Positions 44,943 through 56,500 of a stretch of DNA of 64,000 nt are shown piece by piece; the first letter of the stretch is position 1; each line of letters opens with the position of its first letter. The DNA comes from Nipponacmea schrenckii (lineage: Eukaryota > Mollusca > Gastropoda > Lottiidae). Location of the stretch: assembly GCA_030562195.1 (NCBI GenBank), contig JAUJPP010000005.1, positions 29,685,106 through 29,749,105 on the forward strand, written 5' to 3'. Made by a program: the position numbers and the translations under genes. The notes under the pieces are model-generated. The model made no database searches and was not told where the DNA came from. It worked only from the letters and a program-made list of their open reading frames with translations.

Positions 44943-45117
44943 AATAATAATAATAGTTTATTAGAGTGTCACACAGCGCAAATCATAATCAATATACAAA
45001 AAAAACCCGTTAAAAGTATTCCCTGCCCAGCCAGCTTGGCTTACGAGACACTAGTCTCAAATATACTAATACATATTCACAGGGATAAAAACACTGTCAT
45101 GAAAACATAAATATAAA
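44943..45117 (-). mobile_element. LINE 3'-end fragment flanked by 79-base direct repeats
   Basis: Read on the minus strand, the segment ends TAATAAACTATTATTATTAT, preceded by TGTCTCGTAAGCCAAGCTGG. The same design (CGTAG.TTCGTAGGTCAG...TTATTATTATT) is at the 3' end of the LINE at 56446-59050. It is flanked by 44864-44942 and 45118-45196, which are the same 79 bases with about four differences, fitting a long target-site duplication. A second set is in the right-hand unit (about 45842-46174). It would lie in the P450 3' UTR. Confidence 0.65.
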
Positions 45118-45231
45118 AATTTTCCAGGGGACCAAAGGCGATTCTATCACTATATTATGTAATATGTTTAACAATAGAGCCAAAATCAAAATACATATAT
45201 GTACATTTTAAATAAATAAGTTGTTCGGGTA

Positions 45232-45450
45232 TCATTTTTTTCGTTTTTTAACAACAAGTTTAAATGGTTTTGGTGTGATAACAAAGCCTTTCGAACGATA
45301 GGATGTATCTATAGTTGTGCCTGGTTCTGGGTAGAATTCCAACTGTTGAAACAATCCTGCAATAACTAAATGCAACTCGGGCTTAGCCATTGGTTCTCCA
45401 ACACAAACTCGTCTACCAGCACTGAATGGTAACCAATTATCCGGTGCCAC
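45232..45450 (-). pseudogene. Duplicated fragment of P450 last exon
   Basis: Identical to the end of the P450 last exon (46210 onward): heme-binding FSAGRRVCVGEP through the KKRKK-stop C-terminus. It is cut at the duplication junction after PDNW, without the rest of the exon or a splice acceptor, so it cannot serve as a terminal exon as it stands. Confidence 0.85.
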
Positions 45451-46209
45451 GATGACTGAGAGATGCCATCATGTTGTACTTGGAATCTAACGATCTACTT
45501 ACAATCAACCAGTTTGGCTTCAGGTCTCACAGATCTACCTCAACCCCACTTCTCGACTAGGCCTATGTTACCAAACAAGTCGACAACTCCAACCCGATCG
45601 ATGTATTATATTCTGACTTCAAGAAAGCTTTCGACAAAGTTCCGCACACAAGATTACTCCTGAAACTTGAATCTCTTGGTATCACAGGCCGTTTGACATT
45701 GTGTAACATTAATGACAAACAAATCCATTCTACCCAAACATTAATTATTTGATATACTTAAAATACATCAGGTTTGAATAACAATTTACCTTGGTGGTGT
45801 TTCTATATCGCTATAGGTAATTGGGCGAGCAAAGGCCACACAATTTTCCAGGGGACCACAGGCGATTCTATCACTATATTATGTAATATGTTTAGCAATA
45901 GAACCAAAATCAAAATGCATAATAATAATAATAGTTTATTAGAGTGTCACACAGCGCAAATCATAATCAATATACAAAAAAAACCCGTTAAAAGTATTCC
46001 CTGCCCAGCCAGCTTGGCTTACGAGACACTAGTCTCAAATATACTAATACATATTCACAGGGATAAAAACACTGTCATGAAAACATAAATATAAAAATTT
46101 TCCAGGGGACCAAAGGCGATTCTATCACTATATTATGTAATATGTTTAACAATAGAGCCAAAATCAAAATACATATATGTACATTTTAAATAAATAAGTT
46201 GTTCGGGTA

Positions 46210-49200
46210 TCATTTTTTTCGTTTTTTAACAACAAGTTTAAATGGTTTTGGTGTGATAACAAAGCCTTTCGAACGATAGGATGTATCTATAGTTGTGCCT
46301 GGTTCTGGGTAGAATTCCAACTGTTGAAACAATCCTGCAATAACTAAATGCAACTCGGGCTTAGCCATTGGTTCTCCAACACAAACTCGTCTACCAGCAC
46401 TGAATGGTAACCAATTATCCGGCTTTGGTGCCATTTTTCCATCATTGTCTAAATATCTTTCTGGTTTAAATTTATTTACTTCCGGCCAATTGTCCGGATT
46501 CATATGAAGGGCATAATGATTGATAAATATCAACGTTCCCTTTGGTACGTCATATTTACCTACAAATATTATAACAATTCCTATACGTGAGAAATAGTCT
46601 TTGTGATATTAAAAAAAAGATCTTTCCTAGAATGAATTCCTTGACTTATTTTGAGGAAAAATTATTGATCAGATGTTTCACAATATTGCAATAACATAAA
46701 CAAATGAAGTAAACTGCCATTTCAATCAGACGAAATTTTTCATGTAGTATTTCAACAAAGCCTTCGAATCACATTTCTAAACCTTTAATGTGATTTCAAG
46801 GTTTGGATCAAATATTATACCCCTTATCGAAATGGACTTATTAAGTCGAGGAATAGATTCAATATGGCTTTGAACTCAACTGCCAATAGTGTATTTTTAT
46901 AGTGAAAGGCTCGTCATTGTGATTAAAAATTGGTTGTGAATGGAAAAGACGTCCCTGTATGAAAATTGTACTCATTTTCAGTCTGAAAATATATTTCCTC
47001 GTTGTGTTTTTTACGCATTATATTTCCAAAATATTTGTATTGTACTGTAATATGTCATATAATTACCTATTGTAGTGTCACACGAAGTAGAATGAGGAAC
47101 CCCGAGAGGTGCAACTGGTCCCAACCTCATAGATTCATGTAACACAGCATCTAAATAAGAGAGCTTATTTCGGTCCTTTGTTGTTGGATGTCTGTCATTA
47201 CCTGGTGAAATAATCATAATAGAATATTCTTATTAAATCATAGTACCAACAAAATAAAATATACGGCACAATCATTGCTACAACCCCATTGCTCAGAATA
47301 ACACAAATATTACGATAAAAACAAATTCAATAAAAATGATATATGCAAGATATTGATAACATTCTAAAAGTCAAATCTAAAAGCCATAGATCGCCAAGCC
47401 AGGGTGTCGATGTGGGCCTTAAATATGCGTAAATAGTCTTCAGAAGTAGTAGTATACTAGTACTGATAAGACCTTTAACTATGCATAACAATACTTAGAA
47501 ATTTCACAATCTATTTCTATATATTATGTCTTTTATACATGATCATTTCCACTTTCAGACGTAGACAAAGCTTATTCTGAACTCACATGGGTTTGAAGGT
47601 TCAAATTTCGAGAAGTAAACACTATTACTGAACAAAAAAAAATCAAGGTGGGTACAAAACTGGTCAAACTGGTGGGAATCCTGTCCCTTTAAGTCAGTCA
47701 GTCTCATATAAGATGTAATGTAAATACATCCAAAAACTCTTTCGGACTCACCGACAACCTTGTCGATTTCTTGGTGTATTTGGTTTTGTACTCCAGGAGT
47801 ACTAACTATAAACATCAGCATCCACAGCAGTGTTGATCTTGATGTGTCATTTCCAGCTGCAAAATTAAAATTAATTAACATACTGTTCATAAGGCATATA
47901 GAATATGGATATACTATTTCTAACATATATTAACTCAACATTTCACATAACATGCTCATGATGCCTGTATGAGCATGAGAAACGTTGAGTTAATAATTGT
48001 CAGAAATATAGAATATAGAAATATAGTATATTCTATATTCAGTTCTTCTTTGTTATTTTACATTGAAGCCATCGATCAGTTGTTTAATTTATCATGATAT
48101 TGTGCTTGACAGAAAGGCAGATATAAGAACATATTTGTTTATATATTTAAAAAAAACAAAAGAAATTTTAAATAGTTGAAATACACTTCACAGATACAAA
48201 AAGCACCACTTTATATGTTTACAATACATACCTAAAAATACATCAAATACAATTAATGTTACGTGAATTGGTTTAAAGTTGGCCATATCATCTTTACCTT
48301 CCTCGATTAGTTCAATTTCTGATTGTAACAGACTGTCAATTAAATCGTGAACCTCACCTAAATTATTGGAATCATGCAATATGTAAGAATGTATAATTAT
48401 TTTATATGTTTGTATATGTATATGAATATTATAATGAGCCTTCGAACTATAGTGGCAGTTCACGAGCCACATTGCTTCATGTATGGCATTAGCCTACATT
48501 TAGCCTACGTGGTAAAACTGTATATAATAGTAACAACAAAAAAAATCAGCAATAAGCAATAAGTTTTATTTACATTAGCTATTTTTTCTCTATTGGACTA
48601 ATGCAAATGCGTGTGGCGTTTATAATATTTCACAATAACTACCATTACCTCATCACATAGTCCGAAACTTGCTGAATCTATTCCTAGCCTCTGATAGCTA
48701 TTTGGACAGATATGGCTGGGGGAGAGTCAGAAAAACTAGGCACCTAAAACTTTGGATTTTCCGCACCTCCAATCCATTAAAACTCGATATATTAGGAATG
48801 ATAGATGTTTTTGTTCAGTCATACCATCATTATCCCCTTACACTATCCATGTTTCTCAAGAATTTCCATCTCTCAGTCGCCATCTCAAATTGCGTGCGCA
48901 TTAAAAAAGAGACGACGTTAAACGGTCACGTGATAGAAACAAACGAACCATCATCTTAAAATTCGGAATTTTGGATGCGCGCGCAATTTGAAATAGTGAC
49001 TGAGTTGAAATTCTTGAAAAAAAACTTTGACGCCACCATAGTCGTGACGTGAGTGGTGTATCTATAGGGGGATAATGATGGTATGATTAAACTACAAAAC
49101 ATCCATCTTTCCAAAAAAATCTAGGTATGTTGGATTCAAGGTAGGGCCTATAATTGTCAGAGTTCGTTATTTAAGGAATGAATGTGGATCTTCTTATCGT

Positions 49201-52200
49201 TATGGGAAAATAAACGCAGATGTATCACATGACACGACAAATGAAAAAACGTGTCATGTAACAACGGGTCATGTCATAACGATAACAAGATCCACATTCA
49301 TTCCTTATATTTACAATAGTTTATCTTTATGGATGAAACACTTTCAAATTTTCTATTTTTATATAGTAAAAGTGCCTGAAACCACTGTGTTTTCCTTTCA
49401 ACCGGTATCTGTCAATCAAGTTAAGGGGGCGTGACATAAATATTTTATTTTAGCGGTGATCTATTGCGTTTACGCAACAATAAAGCTAGTTCTTATTTTT
49501 CAATCAGATAATGTTTTATATTATGGACTTTCTTATTTTGCCACAAATCTTCTGATTGAATCATTTTTTGCTTAGAGATGTATTTTGACGTCATATTGTT
49601 ACGTGACAAACTACAGTTATTGGAAAATAAACGACAGTTTGCGTAGGCCTATGAAGCGAGTAATAGTAAAAAATTTAAATATGGTCCAAGACAAAGGTTG
49701 GCATTCGAAACTATCGCGTCGTTCTTAAGTCATAAAAATAACAGAGCCGAACGTCTTTAAAATGTCTCCTAATTATCCTCGTGTCCCCGATTCTAGTAGG
49801 AACTAGGTCAGACGCGTTCTCGTATGAAAGGTTAATTCAATTTTCCAGCCAACCTTTGTCCTAATATACGACCACAACCGCCATAGGGTTACAGTTTATT
49901 GAATAAATTTATTAACTGTTCTCGGGCTAATGACACGGGTTCATAAAGACGATATTTCAATTTTGAAATCACAGGAACGTGTTCACTAAGATATTTTGGT
50001 TATGCGCAAGGGCATCTCGCAGAATGGTGTAACAAAAATGACCATAAAATGAAGTTCCTGTAAAGAAAATTTTAAAGAAATTTATTGAAATATGTGTTTA
50101 TTAATAGCTGTGTATGATAAGTAGCCTAGAATCTTTCACTCGTAGGCCTTCTTATGTTAAATAGAATTTGTATAATCCGTTGTCGGATTAAATATTACCC
50201 GAGCCTGGATTGGATGTTAGATAGGACCATGTTCTTTTGTATTGAACCTAATTCTTACCCATGTAAAGTAATAATTATTATTAATATAAATGTCATACCA
50301 TATAAACACTCATTTAAGACCCTCTATACATCATTAAATAAAATCATACAAACCTGGCACGAATTTTGCTCTATGTTCAGTGACATGACGTTCAACGTAA
50401 GACATAAAACTGTTCATTATTTCTTCTGCTTCACGGCATCTTTTAGTTTTATAAATCCCAGAAAAATATGGAAAAACATTTTCTAATACTAGGTTTTCAC
50501 TTTGAACATCGGAATTTTTTTCTAAAAGAGTCAGAAGTGCCCAATATTCAGGGTCGTCAAAACTATAACTGAAATTAGAAGAGAATTGTTTTACAGAATG
50601 AATCTTGAGTGACAACATAGGCCTAACAACAACAATTATTTTACAATGAACTTATCCCATGTTTGTCCCTGTGTCAATGCCTTCTGTTGAATACTAACTT
50701 TCAACAATCCTAATCTCCCATACATAAAGCATACGAAACAGCTCAGTTGACTAAGTTAATGCATGTATGACAACATATACCTTTTCCCAAAACACATAGC
50801 TGCTATTATATTTAAAGTTGTATAAAATAAATAAGGTTTGGGATCGAAGGCTCCCTCTTCTTTTAATATAACTTCTATTGTTTTAGAAACGGCTTCTTCT
50901 ATCTTGTGATTGAAATTGTCTGTATTCATGAACAATCTAAAACAAAAGTGTTATAGGTCTACGTTTGAATAAATGTTGAATAAAAATGTCTCAACTATGT
51001 CCAATGATACATCTATCACGCATTAAAATGATTAACTTGAGGGACGAATTCAGCATAAATGACTTGCAATAAATATACTATGTATATTTCAATAAATTCA
51101 AACTACAAATGCATTCTTAGGATCTTTAAAATGAGATAATCAGAAATTATTATCATTTCTGCTGTATGCCACAGTGCCTTAATGCAAGTTATCTGTATAA
51201 AGGCAATACCTTATGGCTCTTGATGCCAGTTTCCTTCTCAGCTTCCATCCTGATCCAAATTGACCAAATATTATATCCTCTTCGTTGTGCAACGCCTCTC
51301 TAACTGGAAAGAAAGCGATGAGAAAAATTTTGTACTAAATCTGATTATAGAATAAATTTCAAACATGTCATTCTGAGGTTTTTCGTCCAATACATGTATA
51401 TACGGCTACACATGACTATGGGTTCTATTGATTATCACGTAGCCACAAAACATATTATTACCTTAGGAAAAAAAATCTAATCATAAATTTGTACTTACTA
51501 GTAAACATTTGAACTCGATCGGAAAAGTGTGCTCCTTTCTTCAACAAAGCTTCGTTAATATCATCTATTTCATTTAGTACTATTGTTTTTTGAGGTCCTA
51601 ATTCAAATAGATAGATTGTATTCTGGGAGTTTTACAACATTTTCCTACGAAAGCTTTTATTTATATCGAATGATATGTGTTGATAGAGTTTCAAAGAGTG
51701 TCAAAGAGCATGATATGTTACAAACTAGATTATAGCCATAATGCGGTTGCAAGGCAACTTCTATAGAAAACGTAATAATATTAATACATTGTTCGCCTTC
51801 CGTAATTCATTTTCCTGTTTAGCTACACGTTGTGTTATTAAAATATATCTTTACCTAAAGATATGGTAAAGACCGGTCCATATTTTCTGTATAATTCAAA
51901 TAGTTTTTGTGGGATACCTTCTTTGGAAAAAACTGAAATATGAGAACATTATGAAGAATTTTGTGTCATTGTAATGAGTCTTCTTGAAAGCTTAAGAGCA
52001 CAGCTAATAAGTTTTTAGGACTATTGCACAATATCGATATATTGGAAATATAATTGGATCTTTAACTCGGTTTTGGGTTTGAATGATGGAAATCATTTGC
52101 ATAGATTATCCAATGTGGCGATCGTTTCATAGTGGAATAATTGGTCAGATGACAAAATATTGTGTGACACTTATGCGTTGTGTCATAAGACTATAAATCA

Positions 52201-52569
52201 TAGGACTTTATAACTGTGTTAAGAATTTATCATTACTTACTTCCTTTTGTGTAACTCTTATCAAGAGAGTCTATTTTGTTGTAATTATCTAAATAACCAA
52301 CATTATCTGTTATAATGTGAAATCCAATAATACTTACTAAAAAGATTACCAAGTAGAGGGAATGAGAAGGGCCCGGGTGGCAATTTATATCGTTTTTTAA
52401 ATACCATTTGAGTGATAATCCCAGTAACTGTTCCAATCAGTATAGTTCTAACAAATATAGATTCGGGTACATTCTTAAGTATATATTCCGGTATATATTT
52501 AGGTATCAAATCACACAGGTAACTCCACGTTGAGTTTAACACCATTTTGTCCTTGAAAAGAACCATCAT
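46210..52569 (-). CDS. Cytochrome P450, CYP2-clan-like monooxygenase
   Basis: Ten coding exons on the minus strand: 52338-52569, 51855-51932, 51499-51597, 51210-51303, 50781-50936, 50354-50568, 48232-48357, 47752-47856, 47067-47201, 46210-46559. In-frame total is 529 aa, normal for a microsomal P450. A hydrophobic segment (about residues 40-60) is followed by the proline hinge LPPGPFSFPLLGN. Other landmarks: WKLRRKLASRA (C-helix), I-helix AGNDTS (334-339), K-helix ExxR in LHESMRLGP (391-394), FKPERY, and heme loop FSAGRRVCVGE with thiolate Cys about 473. Such enzymes are ER-bound and oxidise small lipophilic substrates using P450 reductase; the substrate is not predictable. Resemblance is to the CYP1/2/17 side of the superfamily. 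Two adjacent ATGs open the frame and the first is used. The 3' end is duplicated next door (see 44471-46422). The 2-kb intron 48358-50353 holds two inverted-repeat elements. Confidence 0.94.
48775..49145. repeat. Imperfect foldback element in P450 intron
   Basis: The left arm (CCAATCCATTAAAACTCGAT, then GTTCAGTCATACCATCATTATCC, then CAAGAATTTCCATCTCTCAG and CAAATTGCGTGCGCA) is inverse to the right arm (GCGCGCGCAATTTGA, AACTGAGTTGAAATTCTTG-type, then GGGGGATAATGATGGTATGA and CATCTTTCCAAAAAAATC). The right arm has about 45 extra bases. The same outer arm recurs singly at 38740-38850 and 55030-55125, so this is a dispersed family. Confidence 0.6.
49174..49305. mobile_element. 132-base hairpin MITE with TA flanks
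   Basis: Its first 31 bases (AGGAATGAATGTGGATCTTC, then TTATCGTTATG) match the inverse of its last 31 with one difference. TA lies outside each end (49172-49173 and 49306-49307). The centre also holds inverse words around CACATGACACG/CGTGTCATGT. Non-coding, in the large P450 intron. Confidence 0.8.
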
Positions 52570-53385
52570 TTAATTTATTCAATAACTAACAAATATAAAC
52601 GAAACAGATTTATAAAAAAAACTGCACATATGAATAGAAATATGCAATAGATTTATCAGCAAATTTAATATAATGCTTCTCAACATACACTCTGTACTAA
52701 AGTATGAAGTATTATAAATTTTCTCACAATAAAACAGCAGCAGGCCTACTGGAGAAATAGGTCGTGTTGCCGAAAGCCAAATTTATTACAAATAACCAAA
52801 AAATTCGACCAGTGTGTAATGAGAGATATCTTGCAAGGACAGCAGCAAATGCCTGCTCAATTTTCGATTTCCGTCAGCCTTGGTTATTTCTAAGCCGAGC
52901 GACAAGACGCTTTTTCCCTGCCAGCCCATTACAAGAGGTTCAGTTCAAATGTACTACTGTGTCGACTACTTTTTGGCCTTTTGATGTAAATAGGTATGTA
53001 CACTATATCATATAGTTTGCCATACTTATCCAACTCATTTACTCCATCTATCCAATAGTCCTACTTTTTGACCTACATTTTAATTTCGTTTCATTCTTTC
53101 TATTGACAAAAAACTAAAACAACCTGGAGAAAATTGAAATAACTTTGCCTCCATTTAACGTAAAAAGATGAATATTTGTTTGAAAATAACTGTATTTTAC
53201 CTTACGTTTTAATCCCTTAAGTATCAAGACGAAAATCTCCGAACTGTTTTTTGCCGTCACTATTGTCCAAGATCATTGTCAAGAGTAGGCCTACATCTGG
53301 CCAATCAAATGTTCTCTCGACAAAAGAAAAGTTTAAATAGTAAATCCGTGCAAACACATAAACCTTTATCAGTCAACTGTCAAAT
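52570..53385. other. Upstream region of the P450 gene
   Basis: It contains the P450 5' flank. An 83-codon plus-strand frame at 52764-53015 has no recognisable similarity and I do not call it a gene. No repeat structure, TATA box or other element could be supported. Confidence 0.4.
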
Positions 53386-53389
53386 CACA

Positions 53390-54860
53390 CGACTTTGAAG
53401 CGCATTCATTCCCTACGAGAATTTGAGAACCACTTCATGCCATTGATACAGCTTACAGATTTCAAGATTATGTATGCCCACATGTTGTCATGTCATTCTA
53501 GTGCCGCAGATTTGTACCATCTTCACAGCTTTGTAGATCATATCATTCTAGTGCACATATACGTACCGTCCAACACAGCTTTGTAGATCATGTCTTTCTA
53601 GTGCAACTGATGCGTGCCATCAAAACAGCTTTGAAAATCATGCCATTCTCGTGCAATAGATTTCAAGATTATGTATGTCTACAACATGTTATCATGTAAT
53701 TCCAGTGCTAGAGATTCGTACTATTTGCATTCACATCCTTGTAGATCATGTTATTCTAGTGCACAGATACGAGCCTTCAAAACGGCTTTGCATATCTTGT
53801 CATTCAAGTGGCACAGATTCGTACGATCAACACAGTTTTGTAGATGATTTAATTTTAGTGCAATGGAAACGTACCATCAACACAGCTTTGTAGTTCCACA
53901 GATACCTACCTTCAACACAGCTTTTTAGGCCATGTCATAGTAGTGCCACAGATTTGTACCATCAACACAACTTTGAAGAACGTGTCACTCCAATTCCACA
54001 GATTTCAAGATAATCGTTGTCCACAACATGTTATTACCGGTATGTGATTCTAGTGTCACAGATTTGAATCACCAAAACAGCTTTACAGATCATGTCATTC
54101 CACTGCTACAGCTACCTACATTCAACACAGCTTTGTAGATCTTGCCATTCTGGTGCACAGATTTCAAGATTATATATGTCAACAACATGTTGTCATGTGA
54201 TTTACTGGCCACAGATTGATACAAAAACCACAGCTTTGTAAATCATGTCACACTAGTGCCAGAGCTACGTACCATCAACAACGCTATGTAGAACATGTCA
54301 TTCCAGTACCACGGATACTTACCTCCAAAACAACTTTGGAGATCATGTCATTCTAGTGCCCAAGATACGTACCATCATCACAGCTTTGCCATTCCAGTGC
54401 CACAGATACCTTAAACACAGCTTTGAAGGTCATGACATTCTGGTGCCTCAGATTTGTACCATCAGATCGTTTCATTCTAGTGCCAAAGATACGTATCTTC
54501 ATCACAGCTTTGAAGAACATGACATTCCAGTGCCACGGATACTTACCTCCAATACAACTTTGTAGGCCATGTTATTCTGTCGCAAAGATTCGTACCATCA
54601 ACACAGCTTTGTAGATCATGCCATTCTAGTGCTACAGATACCTACCTTCAACACAGTTTTGTAGATCATGACATTCTGGTGCCACGGATTCGTACCATCA
54701 ACACAGCTATGCTTGTGCAACAGATTTCATAATTTTATATGTCCACGAAATGTTTTTATGTGATTCTAGTGCCACAGATTCATACCAAAACCACAGCTTT
54801 GAAGATCATTTCATTTTGGTGCCTCAGATTCATACCATCACCACAGCTCTGTAACATTAT
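53390..54860. repeat. 50-base minisatellite array, about 28 diverged units
   Basis: The basic unit reads ACAGATACGTACCATCAACA, CAGCTTTGTAGATCATGTCA, TTCTAGTGCC. Units vary by substitutions and small indels. A longer variant holding ATTTCAAGATTATGTATGTC and CAACATGTTATCATGTGATT is interspersed (near 53456, 53660, 54000, 54160 and 54722), suggesting irregular higher-order amplification. Several frames stay open across it because the unit is short and stop-poor, but this is not coding evidence. Confidence 0.85.
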
Positions 54861-55014
54861 CCGCTCACTATTAGTACGGTAACTATTAATATGTTTGGCA
54901 CGGATCAGTTACTGATCTATCTATCTATACTCTACCGGTCAGCCTTATTTGGAAATGGGGTGTGAATGGTGTTGGCCAGATGAGTATAGAGATCAGATAT
55001 GGTCAGAGTTACCA

Positions 55015-55130
55015 ACCAGACATGCACTTGCATGAAAAAATGTGGGGATAATGATGGTATGATTGAACTACAAAAACATTCATCTTTCCAAATATAAATC
55101 AAGGTTTGGTGGATTCGAGGTCTGTAATAT
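55015..55130. repeat. Single arm of dispersed foldback family
   Basis: GGGGATAATGATGGTATGAT, TGAACTACAAAAACATTCAT and CTTTCCAAATATAAATCAAG match the right arm of 48775-49145 and the inverse of 38740-38850. Confidence 0.6.
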
Positions 55131-55519
55131 CGGACTACCCACAAAGAAGAACGGAAAAATGCAAAATCCTTAGCAAATCCGATTTTCGGCTTATAAAAAT
55201 TATGCCCTCAAACGCAATACCTCCGTAAGCGCGTTTGTGGGTGGATACGGACAGCTTTCAAGACGTCTAAATGGAGGAAGTATGATATCTTTACTGTGGA
55301 TGTTTTGGCCCATTACAACGTCCGTCCGTCGTATTATCTGTGGTAGTATCAATCCTTCAACTAAAATAGCTGAAAATATAAGAGTTAATTTTATTCTGAT
55401 ATATCAATAATCATCTAAAGAGAAAAACAAAATATTTTATGTACTTATAATAAATTACGAAGTATTTATATAAAGAGTCAATGTAGTAAATTCAGAATAA
55501 AAGAAGTCAGGTATCTTAA

Positions 55520-55990
55520 AGGGGCACAGTCTTGATTTGTTTCGGACAATCATCCGACAGCCTCATACACATGAAATCTTTTGTTTAGCTAACCAGAAAT
55601 AGTCTACAGAGCTTACCTTTGAAATTTGAGCCTTCAAATCCATGGGTATACATATTTATCCGTGTTTGAAAATCATAATGTCTTAAGATATTATGAACGT
55701 CCCGCCATATTGGAAAATGAAAGAGTTATAAATAGACTACTGCGCAGGCCCACACTGATAAAACAAAAAGAAAGTACATGTAATAACAATTGTAGATTTT
55801 GTCAACAGGACACACAATTTTCAGACTGACTGAAGACCAGCCGCGTACAGCATGGAAAAAAATAAAAAGTGAAATTTTTGAGGTATATTTCAAGGTATTT
55901 TGCGATTTTCTTAGAGCTTCAGTATTTCAGAGGACTGTTTAAATGTAACAAAGGCCCAAAACGACCCCTAAAAATCAAGATTGTGCCCCT
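55520..55990. mobile_element. 471-base MITE-like element with TTAA flanks, second family
   Basis: It starts AGGGGCACAGTCTTGATTT and ends with the inverse (AAATCAAGATTGTGCCCCT), matching at 18 of 19 terminal bases. TTAA lies immediately outside both ends (55516-55519 and 55991-55994). The terminal AGGG and TTAA target link it in type, not in sequence, to the elements at 2303, 26524 and 59592. It includes a 67-codon frame that I judge to be chance. Confidence 0.82.
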
Positions 55991-56079
55991 TTAAGGCTAT
56001 TGAGGATTGAGTCTACCATGAACCAGGATATTACTGAGATTTTACTTCTTTTGTAATCTGTACTTGTGTGAATGTTTGT

Positions 56080-56405
56080 TCTGAGCTAAGAATGCACCCT
56101 ATTGAAAATCAGACCGATCAACAAATATTAAAAATGAGTTATTGCCCTTGTTCTTGACTTCTCTGTGGACACGATAGAGTGTTGGTTTCTGGATGGATTT
56201 TGATGAAATATGGCGAGAGTGTATATTCCCTATTGAAAATCAAGCCACTCGAAAATATTTTGTATGAGTAATTGCCCTTGTTCTTGAAAACATGTTTCAA
56301 TTATTGTGGAAACAATAGAGAGCTGGTTTCTTTATGGATTTTGATAAAACTTGGTGTGAGTGTTCCTTATCACCCAATGATGAACTTTAATTAAAAGTAA
56401 GAAAT
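56080..56405 (+). repeat. Two or more tandem units related to 25146-26410
   Basis: ACCCTATTGAAAATCAGACC, GAGTTATTGCCCTTGTTCTT, GGACACGATAGAGTGTTGGT and GGATTTTGATGAAATATGGC recur about 150 bases later as CCCTATTGAAAATCAAGCCA, GAGTAATTGCCCTTGTTCTT and so on. Same layout as the inverse of 25146-26410. Terminal structures are missing. Confidence 0.55.
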
Positions 56406-56445
56406 GATTTAATGATTACTCTTGTCAACCCACAGGACAAATTTG

Positions 56446-56451
56446 GTTTGT

Positions 56452-56500
<49 letters not shown>

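Larger units (their letters stand above)
44471..46422. repeat. 974-base tandem duplication over the P450 3' end
   Basis: Bases 44471-45444 recur at 45449-46422 (offset 978) with no difference in the parts compared, including two translated frames of 66 and 104 codons. Four bases (TGCC) lie between the copies. Each unit holds a LINE reverse transcriptase fragment, a LINE 3' tail in 79-base direct repeats, and the terminal part of the P450 last exon. Only the right-hand unit is joined to the rest of the P450 gene. Either a very recent duplication or an assembly error. Confidence 0.93.

Noticed and set aside
45232..45450. Second functional P450 gene next to the first
   Set aside because: Only the last part of one exon is present, cut at a duplication junction without an acceptor; it is a fragment.
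52764..53015. 83-codon plus-strand frame upstream of the P450 gene
   Set aside because: No recognisable motif, no similarity I can name, and no promoter or splice signals that single it out.
54356..54614. Open frames in the 53390-54860 region
   Set aside because: They arise from the 50-base minisatellite and change register with its indels; not coding.
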